From Kiloniellales bacterium (lineage in GTDB: Bacteria; Pseudomonadota; Alphaproteobacteria; Kiloniellales; JAKSBE01): a stretch of DNA of 7,815 bases. A program made the translations under genes and the position numbers. Below, in pieces: positions 1 to 6,203 of the stretch; the first letter of the stretch is position 1, and every line of letters starts with the position of its first letter. The stretch covers positions 1 to 7,815 of the forward strand of contig JASJAL010000093.1 of NCBI GenBank assembly GCA_030067055.1. Reading direction: 5' to 3'. The notes below the pieces were generated by a model. The model was not told the origin of the DNA and made no database searches. It saw nothing but the letters and a program-made list of their open reading frames with translations.

Positions 1-338
1 CGGTCTAACAGCAGGGCGGAGCCCTTGGGCGCGCCCAGGTCTTCGAGCCAGCGGCGGAGTTGATCCAGGCTTTCCTCGGTCACCTGGATCAGGCGGATCT
101 CGAGGTCGCAGAATTGGATCTCGCCGCTCTCCCCCTGCATTGTGCCGCCGCCGGTGACCTCGCCGAGCGAGCGGTCTTTCAGCAGCCCGTCGAGGGCGTC
201 CTCATAGATCTCGCCGCGGTCCAGCGGCCTAAGCCGGGCGTTCAGGCGGGCGGTGACGTAGGCTTCGGCCCCGTCGCTTTGCCGATCGTTCAAGTCCAGG
301 CGCTCCCCGATGGTGAATCCTGCTCGGTCGGGCGCCAT
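1..338 (-). CDS. Uncharacterised small protein, N-terminal part (3' end outside window)
   Basis: The minus strand is open from an ATG at 336-338 to the window edge, giving 112 residues that begin MAPDRAGFTIGERLDLNDRQ. I do not recognise a named function. Visible features are an R-L-N-A-R-L-R-P-L-D-R-G-E segment near residues 31-43, a glycine-rich V-T-G-G-G-T turn near 62-67, and a G-E-I-x-F-C-D-L-E-I-R-L strand near 73-84. An amphipathic helix and A-P-K-G-S-A-L-L-L follow. There is no signal peptide or membrane segment, so it is probably a cytoplasmic alpha/beta protein. From memory the G-G-G-T plus C-D-x-E-I pattern recurs in small uncharacterised proteobacterial proteins, but I could not check this. 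It lies 56 bp downstream of the marR-type gene on the same strand and may be cotranscribed with it. The frame stays open upstream, so a TTG at 366-368 is an alternative start; a GGTGG just upstream favours the ATG. Confidence 0.7.
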   Translation of the reverse strand, partial: MAPDRAGFTIGERLDLNDRQSDGAEAYVTARLNARLRPLDRGEIYEDALDGLLKDRSLGEVTGGGTMQGESGEIQFCDLEIRLIQVTEESLDQLRRWLEDLGAPKGSALLLD

Positions 339-394
339 TCTCCCCACCAGATGTTCCCATTCCGTCAACGCCTGCTGCGCGCAGCTAGAGCTTC

Positions 395-904
395 TCAAGG
401 CGCGGCGGCCGGCCCGGCCCGGAGCTTGTCGAGGATGCGGTCCAGCGTGCGCCGCTCGCCGGGCTGCAGCATCGCGGTCAACTCCTGCTCCAGCGCCAGC
501 GCGAGCGGCACGATGGCCTCGTAGGTCCGGCGGCCCTTGGCGGTAAAGGACAGAGTGATCAGGCGCCGGTCGGTCTCGTCCGGGCGGCGCGCCAGCAGTC
601 CGGCGGCGACCAGGCGGGTGACCGCGCGGCTGACCTTGGCCTTGTCCATCTCGGTCCGCCGGCAGACCTCGTTCGACGACAAGGGGGCGAAACCGCCGAC
701 CACGGCCATGACCCGCCATTCCGGGATCGAGAGGCCGTGGGCCGCGTAGCGCACGGCGAGCGCCCGGCTGACCCGGTTGGCCGCGACCGAGAGGCGGTAG
801 GGCAGGAAGTCGTCCAGCACGAAGGCGCCGTGCGGCGCCGCCGTCTCGCCGGTTCCGCCATTCTCTCGCCCGCTCGGCACTTCGGCGCCGCTCCACCTTG
901 ACAT
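395..904 (-). CDS. MarR-family transcriptional regulator
   Basis: This 169-residue protein has the MarR architecture. A Gly/Pro-rich N-terminal tail (about 1-27) precedes a dimerisation helix (F-L-P-Y-R-L-S-V-A-A-N-R-V, from 33). The winged helix-turn-helix follows at about 75-124: L-S-S-N-E-V-C-R-R-T, the recognition helix M-D-K-A-K-V-S-R-A-V-T-R-L, and the wing D-E-T-D-R-R-L-I-T-L-S. C-terminal helices complete the dimer. MarR proteins are usually dimeric repressors released by small phenolic ligands. Divergence from a homogentisate-type operon suggests that it controls that operon and itself. The ATG at 902-904 is chosen by convention, but it has no clear Shine-Dalgarno sequence and lies only about 7 nt past the likely transcription start. 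A GTG at 878-880, preceded by AAGGTGGAG, would give 161 residues. The frame is also open further upstream, into the divergent gene, which I regard as chance. Confidence 0.92.
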   Translation of the reverse strand: MSRWSGAEVPSGRENGGTGETAAPHGAFVLDDFLPYRLSVAANRVSRALAVRYAAHGLSIPEWRVMAVVGGFAPLSSNEVCRRTEMDKAKVSRAVTRLVAAGLLARRPDETDRRLITLSFTAKGRRTYEAIVPLALALEQELTAMLQPGERRTLDRILDKLRAGPAAAP

Positions 905-925
905 CGTTTCGTTTGAAACAATACT
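898..925 (+). promoter_or_regulatory. Candidate sigma-70-like promoter of the dioxygenase operon
   Basis: A perfect -35 hexamer TTGACA (898-903) is followed after 16 bp by AATACT (920-925, 4 of 6). Initiation near 932 would leave a leader of about 37 nt carrying the ribosome-binding site AAGGGAG (955-961), 7 nt before the ATG at 969. The -35 box overlaps the divergent regulator's ATG. This is a consensus match only; the -10 is imperfect. Confidence 0.5.
903..922. promoter_or_regulatory. Putative MarR operator (20-bp imperfect palindrome)
   Basis: The sequence ATCGTTTC-GTTT-GAAACAAT has 8-base arms that match at 7 of 8 positions around a 4-base centre. It is an AT-rich island in GC-rich DNA. 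It fills the spacer between the -35 and -10 of the plus-strand promoter and covers the -10 and start region of the minus-strand promoter. A bound dimer would therefore block both. The size, symmetry and position suit a MarR operator. Binding by this particular protein is inferred. A further GTTTC lies at 936-940. Confidence 0.5.
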
Positions 926-946
926 AAACAGACGAGTTTCTGACAA
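918..946 (-). promoter_or_regulatory. Candidate sigma-70-like promoter of the marR-type gene
   Basis: On the minus strand TTGTCA (941-946, 5 of 6 to the -35 consensus) is followed after exactly 17 bp by TATTGT (918-923, 4 of 6 to the -10 consensus). Predicted initiation near 911 lies just before the ATG at 904 and about 31 nt before the alternative GTG at 880. The -10 hexamer shares bases with the opposite promoter and with the palindrome at 903-922. Confidence 0.5.
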
Positions 947-968
947 TCCCCGCGAAGGGAGCGACACC

Positions 969-2102
969 ATGCGCAAGCCGATCGCCTTTCCCCGTGTCGA
1001 GGGCCAGGCCTCGCGCCAGGCCCATACCGGCCTGCCGCCGGGCACCTACGAGCGGGAGCTGGGCAAAGAAGGCTTCTTCGGCCCGGCGACCCACATGTAC
1101 CACTGCCACCCGCCGACCGGCTGGAGCGCCTGGGAAGGCCCGCTCCGGCCGCGCGCCTTCGACCTCGTCAAGCTGAACCGGGCGGAGGACTCGCCCTGGG
1201 ACGCGCCGGTCGTGCTCTCCAACGCCAGCGTCTCGCTGCGCTTCTGGCGCGCGCCCGAGACCATGGACCACCTGGCGCGCAACGCCGACGGCGACCAGCT
1301 TATCTTCGTGCACCAGGGCGCGGGCGACCTGTTCTGCGACTACGGCCGGCTGGGCTTCGAGGCCGGCGACTACATCGTCCTGCCGCGCTCGACCATGTGG
1401 CGCCTGGAATGCCGCGAGCCGGTCTCCGCGCTCCTGATCGAGGCGACCAACGGCGGCTACCAGCTGCCCGACAAGGGCCTGGTCGGGCCCCACGCGATCT
1501 TCGATCCGGCCATGCTCGAGGTACCGGCGATCGACGAGGCCTTCCTGGCCCAGCAGTCGGAGGAGAGCTGGCGGGTCCGCATCAAGCGGCGCGGCGCGGT
1601 CTCAACGGTGACCTATCCCTTCAACCCGCTGGACGCGGTCGGCTGGAAGGGGGACCTGGCGCCGGTCCGGCTCAACGTGGCTGACATCCGGCCCCTGATG
1701 AGCCACCGCTATCACCTGCCGCCCTCGGCCCACACCACCTTCGTCGGCAACCGCTTCGTCGTCTGCACCTTCGTGCCGCGCCCCTTCGAGAGCGACCCCG
1801 ACGCGCTCAAGGTGCCCTTCTTCCACAACAACGACGACTACGACGAGGTGATCTTCTACCACGCCGGCGACTTCTTCAGCCGCGACAACATCCACCCGGG
1901 CATGGTCACCTTCCACCCTTGCGGCTTCACGCATGGCCCCCACCCCAAGGCCCTGCAGAACGCCTTCGAGCAGAAGAAGCCGGCCACCGACGAATATGCG
2001 ATCATGGTCGACACCCGCGACGCCCTGGAGCTGGGCGCCGGCGCCAACGGCGTCGAGTGGGAAGGCTACGTCGACTCCTGGAAGAGCAACGGCAAGGGCT
2101 GA
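969..2102 (+). CDS. hmgA: Homogentisate 1,2-dioxygenase-like cupin protein (short form)
   Basis: This 377-residue double-cupin protein is probably a non-haem Fe(II) ring-cleavage dioxygenase that opens homogentisate to maleylacetoacetate in the cytoplasm. The N-terminal cupin is at about 105-145 (D-G-D-Q-L-I-F-V-H-Q-G-A-G-D-L). The C-terminal cupin carries the likely iron ligands. H286 and E293 lie in F-F-H-N-N-D-D-Y-D-E-V, and H322 lies in G-M-V-T-F-H-P-C-G-F-T-H-G-P-H-P, which fits the cupin pattern G-x5-P-x-G-x2-H. The H-G-P segment agrees with the homogentisate dioxygenase active site. Family members are usually about 430-450 residues, so this is a short, divergent form, and another gentisate- or homogentisate-like substrate is possible. 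The start is set by AAGGGAG at 955-961. The FAH-family gene follows after 7 bp, which supports a shared operon and the pathway assignment. Confidence 0.83.
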   Translation: MRKPIAFPRVEGQASRQAHTGLPPGTYERELGKEGFFGPATHMYHCHPPTGWSAWEGPLRPRAFDLVKLNRAEDSPWDAPVVLSNASVSLRFWRAPETMDHLARNADGDQLIFVHQGAGDLFCDYGRLGFEAGDYIVLPRSTMWRLECREPVSALLIEATNGGYQLPDKGLVGPHAIFDPAMLEVPAIDEAFLAQQSEESWRVRIKRRGAVSTVTYPFNPLDAVGWKGDLAPVRLNVADIRPLMSHRYHLPPSAHTTFVGNRFVVCTFVPRPFESDPDALKVPFFHNNDDYDEVIFYHAGDFFSRDNIHPGMVTFHPCGFTHGPHPKALQNAFEQKKPATDEYAIMVDTRDALELGAGANGVEWEGYVDSWKSNGKG

Positions 2103-2109
2103 GGCCGAG

Positions 2110-3099
2110 ATGAAGGTTGCGTCACTGAAGGAAGGTGGCCGCGACGGCACCTTGATGGTGGTCAGCCGGGACCTGACCCGGGCCACCCACGCAGTCTCGG
2201 CCACGACCCTGCAACAGGCCTTGGAGGACTGGACGAGCTACGGGCCGAAGCTCGAGGCGGAGTTCGCCCGTGTCGAGGCCGGCGCGGCGCCGGAGGCCGT
2301 TCCCTTCGAACCCGAGACCTGCGCGGCACCCCTGCCCCGCGCCTATCAGTGGGCCGACGGTTCGGCCTACGTGAACCACGTCGAACTGGTCCGCAAGGCG
2401 CGTGGCGCCGAGATGCCCGAGAGCTTCTGGAGCGATCCCCTGATGTACCAGGGCGGCTCGGACCACATGCTCGGCCCTCGCGATCCGATTTTGGCGGCCG
2501 ACGAAGCCTGGGGCATCGACTTCGAGGCCGAGGTCGCCGTGATCACCGACGACGTGCCGGCCGGCACGACGGCGGAAACGGCGGGCCGTCACATCCGGCT
2601 CTTCATGCTGGTCAACGACGTCTCGTTGCGAAACCTGATCCCGGGCGAGCTGGCCAAGGGCTTCGGCTTCTTCCACGGAAAGCCGCCGACCGCCTTCTCG
2701 CCGGTCGCGGTCACGCCGGACGAGCTGGGCCCGGCCTGGGACGGCCGCAAGCTCCACCTGCCTTTGCTCAGCCACCTCAATGGCGAGCTTTTCGGCCGGC
2801 CCGACGCCGGGGTCGACATGACCTTCGACTTCCCGCAGCTGATCGCACATGCGGCCAAGACCCGGCCCCTGGGCGCCGGCACCATCGTCGGCTCGGGCAC
2901 GGTGTCCAACAAGGATCGCTCGGTCGGCTCCTCCTGCCTGGCCGAAGTCCGGACCCTGGAGACCATCGACCAGGGCAAGCCCAGCACGCCCTTCATGAGC
3001 TTCGGCGACCGGATCCGGATCGAGATGCTGGACGCCGACGGCCAGACTATCTTCGGAGCCATCGACCAAGAGGTGCGGCGCCGCGACGGCGCCGGTTGA
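2110..3099 (+). CDS. Fumarylacetoacetate hydrolase (FAH) family protein
   Basis: This 329-residue protein would hydrolyse fumarylacetoacetate, or a related acylpyruvate, to fumarate and acetoacetate as the last step after ring cleavage. The FAH core is clear. G-I-D-F-E-A-E-V-A-V (135-144) carries the metal-binding pair E139/E141, and L-F-M-L-V-N-D-V-S (164-172) supplies D170. F-F-H-G-K-P-P-T-A-F-S-P (187-198) resembles the FAH catalytic-lysine loop with K191, and I-V-G-S-G-T-V-S (259-266) is the conserved G-S-G-T turn. Its length matches bacterial single-chain FAH-family hydrolases rather than the roughly 420-residue eukaryotic enzyme. The ATG at 2110 is chosen because it follows the dioxygenase stop closely and has GAGG at 2101-2104; the frame also runs back into the upstream gene. 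Family membership is secure and substrate is inferred from context. Related enzymes with other substrates, such as isomerase/decarboxylases, cannot be excluded. Confidence 0.9.
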   Translation: MKVASLKEGGRDGTLMVVSRDLTRATHAVSATTLQQALEDWTSYGPKLEAEFARVEAGAAPEAVPFEPETCAAPLPRAYQWADGSAYVNHVELVRKARGAEMPESFWSDPLMYQGGSDHMLGPRDPILAADEAWGIDFEAEVAVITDDVPAGTTAETAGRHIRLFMLVNDVSLRNLIPGELAKGFGFFHGKPPTAFSPVAVTPDELGPAWDGRKLHLPLLSHLNGELFGRPDAGVDMTFDFPQLIAHAAKTRPLGAGTIVGSGTVSNKDRSVGSSCLAEVRTLETIDQGKPSTPFMSFGDRIRIEMLDADGQTIFGAIDQEVRRRDGAG

Positions 3100-3125
3100 G
3101 AAAGGAAATCGGGAGAGACAGAGCC

Positions 3126-4103
3126 ATGTCCAAGGCCTTCGCGTCCCAGGCGGACCTGACCGAAAAGACCATCACCTTCGACGAGCTCGGCCCTGGGCTC
3201 TACGCCTTCACCGCCGAGGGCGATCCGAACAGCGGCGTGATCGTCGGCGACGAGTCGGTCATGGTGATCGACACCCAGGCCACCCCGGTGATGGCGCAAA
3301 AGGTGATCGACTGCGTCCGCGGCGTGACCGACAAGCCGATCAAGCACGTCGTCCTCACCCACTACCACGCGGTGCGAGTGCTCGGCGCCTCGGCCTACAA
3401 GCCGGAGAACATCATCGCCAGCCGCGGCACCCACGAGCTGATCGTCGAGCGCGGCCAGCAGGACTACGACTCCGAGGTCGGCCGCTTCCCCCGCCTGTTC
3501 GACTCCGTCGAGTCCGTGCCCGGCCTGACCTGGCCCAACATCGTCTTCGATGAGAAGCTGACTATGTACCGGGGCGGCAAGGAGGTCGAGATCCTGCACC
3601 TGGGCCGCGGTCACACCAAGGGCGACACCGTGGTCTGGCTGCCGGAAGAGAAGGTTCTGTTCAGCGGCGACCTGGTCGAATACGGCGCCACGCCCTACAC
3701 CGGCGACGCCTACCTCAAGGACTGGCCCGAGACCCTGTCACGACTTCGTCAGCTGGGGGCGGAGAAGCTGGTGCCCGGCCGCGGCGCGGCCCTGAAGACG
3801 CAAGCGGACTCCGAGGCCGCGATCGACGGGACCCGGGACTTTCTGACCAAGATGTACGACAGCGTCGAGGCCGGCGTGCAGGCCGGCAAGCCGTTGAAGC
3901 GGATCTACGACGAGACCTTCGCCGCCCTGGAGCCGGAGTTCGGCAACTGGGTGATCTTCGAGCACTGCATGCCCTTCGACGTCAGCCGCGCCTACGACGA
4001 GGCCAGCGGCATCGCCGACCCCCGGATCTGGACCGCCGAGCGCGACGTCGAGATGTGGAAGGCCCTGGAGCAGGACCAGCCGATGAAGGGCGCAGAGGCC
4101 TGA
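3126..4103 (+). CDS. MBL-fold metallo-hydrolase-like protein with altered metal site
   Basis: This 325-residue protein has the metallo-beta-lactamase fold. An N-terminal strand segment (G-V-I-V-G-D-E-S-V-M-V-I-D-T, 37-50) leads to T-H-Y-H-A-V-R (78-84), then G-R-G-H-T-K-G-D-T (160-168), L-F-S-G-D-L-V (178-184) and V-P-G-R-G (216-220). Against the canonical H-x-H-x-D-H, the two histidines (H79, H81) remain but the D-H pair is V83-R84. H163 and D182 are kept, and the last ligand histidine (P-G-H-G in many relatives) is R219. One metal site could form; the second lacks most ligands. The C-terminal 100 residues are a helical extension with W275, H280 and C281. It lies 26 bp after the FAH-family gene, with GGGAGAG upstream of the ATG, so it is probably the third gene of the operon. 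A role in intermediate isomerisation, hydrolysis or thioester removal is possible; the substrate is unknown. Confidence 0.87.
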   Translation: MSKAFASQADLTEKTITFDELGPGLYAFTAEGDPNSGVIVGDESVMVIDTQATPVMAQKVIDCVRGVTDKPIKHVVLTHYHAVRVLGASAYKPENIIASRGTHELIVERGQQDYDSEVGRFPRLFDSVESVPGLTWPNIVFDEKLTMYRGGKEVEILHLGRGHTKGDTVVWLPEEKVLFSGDLVEYGATPYTGDAYLKDWPETLSRLRQLGAEKLVPGRGAALKTQADSEAAIDGTRDFLTKMYDSVEAGVQAGKPLKRIYDETFAALEPEFGNWVIFEHCMPFDVSRAYDEASGIADPRIWTAERDVEMWKALEQDQPMKGAEA

Positions 4104-4167
4104 GGGAGGGTGGTTGAGATCACCACAGTTTTGGTCTGATGCTTGCAGCTCCACCACTGATCATATC

Positions 4168-4242
4168 GTCATTGCCGGGCTTGATCCGGCAATCCATGGC
4201 ACCGGTAGTGATTTGGATGCGCGGATCGAGTCCGGGCATGAC
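4168..4242. repeat. Palindromic intergenic repeat (alphaproteobacterial REP-like element)
   Basis: Two 29-base arms (4168-4196 and 4214-4242) are reverse complements at 22 of 29 positions and are separated by a 17-base loop. Each arm runs from G-T-C-A-T through a C-C-G-G and G-A-T-C-C core to A-T-C-C-A. The form GTCAT...CCGG.CTTGATCCG...ATCCA is one I recall as a very abundant intergenic palindrome in alphaproteobacterial genomes. It sits in the 192-bp gap that separates the ring-cleavage genes from the monooxygenase pair. It could form a long RNA hairpin, but it has no T tract like a standard terminator. I see no other copy in this window. Confidence 0.75.
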
Positions 4243-4295
4243 CGCGGGGGGTTGGCATCAGAAGACTCCTAGCCTCCTCCAGCGGAGCAGGTGAC

Positions 4296-5975
4296 ATGCC
4301 GACGACCTATACGAACCCCGTCTACCCCTACCTGCGCTCGGTCGACCAGGATGCAGGCGCCGCGGCCCACCACCCGGTGATCATCGTCGGCGCCGGGCTG
4401 GTCGGCCTGACCGTGGCCGTCGATCTGGCGACCCGGGGCATCGCCTCGGTGGTGCTCGACGACAACGACACGGTCAGCTACGGCAGCCGGGCGATCTGCT
4501 TTTCAAAGCGGACCCTGGAGATCTACGACCGCCTGGGAGTCGGGGACAAGCTGCGCGCCAAGGGCATCACCTGGAACCTGGGCAAGGTCTTCCTGAAGGA
4601 TCGGCAGCTCTTCGAGTTCAACCTGCTGCCCGAGGGCGGCGAGGAGAACCCGGCCTTCGTGAACCTGCAGCAGTACTACGTCGAGGAATGGCTGGTCGAG
4701 CGCGCCAAGGAGACGGGACTGGTCGATTTGCGCTGGAAGAACAAGGTGGCAGGGGTGACGCCGGGCGCCGACAAGGTCGGCCTGCAGGTCGAGACGCCGG
4801 ACGGCCCCTACGATCTCACCTGCGACTACCTGCTGGCCTGCGATGGCGCGCGCAGCTTTGTCCGCGAGGCATTGGGCTTGGAGTTCAAGGGCCAGGTCTT
4901 CCAGGACCGCTTCCTGATCACCGACGTGCTGATGAAGGCGGATTTTCCGACCGAGCGTTGGTTCTGGTTCGACCCACCCTTCCATCCCGATCAATCGGCC
5001 CTGCTGCACCGCCAGGCCGATGATGTCTGGCGCATCGACCTGCAGCTCGGCTGGGATGCCGATCCCGAGGCGGAGAGCCAACCCAAGCGTGTCGTGCCGC
5101 GGCTGAAGGCCATGCTGGGTGAAGACAAGGACTTCGAGCTGGAGTGGATCTCAGTCTATACCTTCCAATGCCGCCGCCTCGACCGCTTCCGCCACGACCG
5201 GGTCTTCTTCCTCGGCGATTCGGCGCACCAGGTCTCGCCCTTCGGCGCCCGCGGGGGCAACGGCGGCGTCCAGGACTCCGACAATCTGGTGTGGAAGCTG
5301 GAGGCCGTGCTGCGCGGCGCGGCGCCCGAGGCCTTGCTGGAAAGCTACGATGCCGAGCGCATCCCGGCCGCAGACGAGAACATCCTGAACTCGACCCGCG
5401 CCACCGACTTCATCACGCCCAAGAGTGCGGTCAGCCGCGCCTTCCGCGATGCCGTCCTCGAGCTGGCCGAGACCTGTCCCTTCGCCCGCAGCCTGGTCAA
5501 CAGCGGCCGCCTTTCCCTGCCCCACGACGCCGTCGACTCGCCGCTCGCCACGCCCGATTCCGAGGACTTCGGGGGCCGGGTGCGGCCCGGCGGACCGGCG
5601 GCCGACGCGCCGGTCGAGAGTGCCGAGGGCCCCGGTTGGCTGCTGCGCCAGATCGGCCCGGGCTTCACCCTGCTGTACTTCGCCGGGGGTGGCGAACCTG
5701 AGGGCCTAGAAGCGCTCGACGGCGAAGGGATCCGGGTTCTGCTCCTGGCCTGCGAAGCGAGAAACGACCGCGATCCGGCCCACCTGGTCGATCGCGAAGG
5801 CCTGGCCGCCCAACGCTACGACGCGAGGCCGGGGACCTGGTATCTCTTCCGCCCGGATCAGCACTTGGCGGCCCGGGGCCGCCGCTTCGAGCGGACCGCC
5901 GTGCTGGCCGCCCGTGACCGCGCTCTTTGCCAAATCCACGCCGCGGCGGGCGACACCGCGCAGGGTGTCGCGTGA
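4296..5975 (+). CDS. FAD-dependent aromatic monooxygenase (MhpA / phenol hydroxylase type)
   Basis: This 559-residue class A flavoprotein hydroxylase has the FAD-binding Rossmann motif V-I-I-V-G-A-G-L-V-G (28-37). It also has the D-G motif C-D-G-A-R-S-F-V-R (182-190). The second FAD motif is F-L-G-D-S-A-H-Q-V-S-P-F-G-A-R-G-G-N-G-G (305-324), with D308. A C-terminal thioredoxin-like domain of the phenol hydroxylase type spans about 445-548 and includes Y-L-F-R-P-D-Q-H-L-A-A-R-G. It would use NAD(P)H and O2 to hydroxylate a phenolic acid. Given the homogentisate-type genes upstream and the small protein downstream, the best guess is a 3-hydroxyphenylacetate 6-hydroxylase like MhaA, but 3-hydroxyphenylpropionate-type or other substrates are equally allowed by sequence. 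The start is supported by GGAG (4284-4287) and AGGTG (4289-4293). I found no convincing promoter in the gap upstream, so it may be read through from the dioxygenase operon. Confidence 0.9.
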   Translation: MPTTYTNPVYPYLRSVDQDAGAAAHHPVIIVGAGLVGLTVAVDLATRGIASVVLDDNDTVSYGSRAICFSKRTLEIYDRLGVGDKLRAKGITWNLGKVFLKDRQLFEFNLLPEGGEENPAFVNLQQYYVEEWLVERAKETGLVDLRWKNKVAGVTPGADKVGLQVETPDGPYDLTCDYLLACDGARSFVREALGLEFKGQVFQDRFLITDVLMKADFPTERWFWFDPPFHPDQSALLHRQADDVWRIDLQLGWDADPEAESQPKRVVPRLKAMLGEDKDFELEWISVYTFQCRRLDRFRHDRVFFLGDSAHQVSPFGARGGNGGVQDSDNLVWKLEAVLRGAAPEALLESYDAERIPAADENILNSTRATDFITPKSAVSRAFRDAVLELAETCPFARSLVNSGRLSLPHDAVDSPLATPDSEDFGGRVRPGGPAADAPVESAEGPGWLLRQIGPGFTLLYFAGGGEPEGLEALDGEGIRVLLLACEARNDRDPAHLVDREGLAAQRYDARPGTWYLFRPDQHLAARGRRFERTAVLAARDRALCQIHAAAGDTAQGVA

Positions 5976-6178
5976 TGGCCAAGCTCACGACCGAGGCCCG
6001 CCTGGGGCAGCCCGACGAGCTCTATGCCCGGCTGATCGAGGCCTACCGCGACCTGGACGAGGCCGAAAGCCACAAGCTCAGCGCCAAACTGATCCTTCTG
6101 CTGGCCAACCACATCGGCGATCCGGAGGTCCTGGAAGAAGCCCTGGCGATCGCGCGGGGCGAGGTCAAGGGGACCTGA
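5975..6178 (+). CDS. DUF2783-like small protein, possible coupling subunit of the monooxygenase
   Basis: This 67-residue acidic protein is predicted to be all-helical: one helix around D-E-L-Y-A-R-L-I-E-A-Y-R-D-L, a second around S-A-K-L-I-L-L-L-A-N-H-I-G-D, and a third around V-L-E-E-A-L-A-I-A-R. The L-N/S-A-K/R-L-I-L-L-L-A-N-H-I-G-D core is what I remember of DUF2783, usually found beside FAD monooxygenases. The ATG overlaps the flavoprotein stop in TGATG, and AGGGTG inside the upstream gene can serve as ribosome-binding site; this suggests translational coupling at near-equal amounts. The frame is open 16 codons further back into the flavoprotein gene, but that extension is basic and unlike the rest, so I rejected it. 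By analogy with MhaB, the small partner of the P. putida 3-hydroxyphenylacetate hydroxylase, it may couple NADH oxidation to hydroxylation. That role is inference. Confidence 0.82.
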   Translation: MAKLTTEARLGQPDELYARLIEAYRDLDEAESHKLSAKLILLLANHIGDPEVLEEALAIARGEVKGT

Positions 6179-6203
6179 CCCCAGACCGGCCAAGCAACTC
6201 CAG

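Noticed and set aside
374..385. Perfect 12-bp palindrome GCTGCGCGCAGC after the MarR stop
   Set aside because: It allows only a 4-bp stem with a 4-base loop and no T tract follows; GC-rich short palindromes are expected by chance here.
60..524. Plus-strand open frame of 154 codons at the left edge
   Set aside because: It lies antisense to the partial minus-strand gene and the end of the MarR gene. Its translation is compositionally odd (Ala/Gly/Arg/Ser-rich) with no recognisable motif, as expected of a GC-rich shadow frame.
2122..3069. Long minus-strand open frame opposite the FAH-family gene
   Set aside because: The plus-strand frame encodes clear FAH motifs. The antisense translation is rich in Gly, Arg, Asp and Val, with no domain.
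2349..3125. Long N-terminal extension of the MBL-fold frame through the FAH-family gene
   Set aside because: The extension is Arg/Pro/Gly-rich and overlaps a motif-bearing gene. The ATG at 3126 with GGGAGAG upstream and a family-like N-terminus is the better start.
4110..4132. Possible intrinsic terminator after the MBL-fold gene (GTGGT, 7-base loop, ACCAC, then TTTT)
   Set aside because: The stem is only 5 bp and the T run is short and displaced by two bases; too weak to call.
4250..4295. Own promoter for the FAD monooxygenase
   Set aside because: TTGGCA at 4252-4257 resembles a -35 box, but no -10-like hexamer occurs at 15-19 bp.
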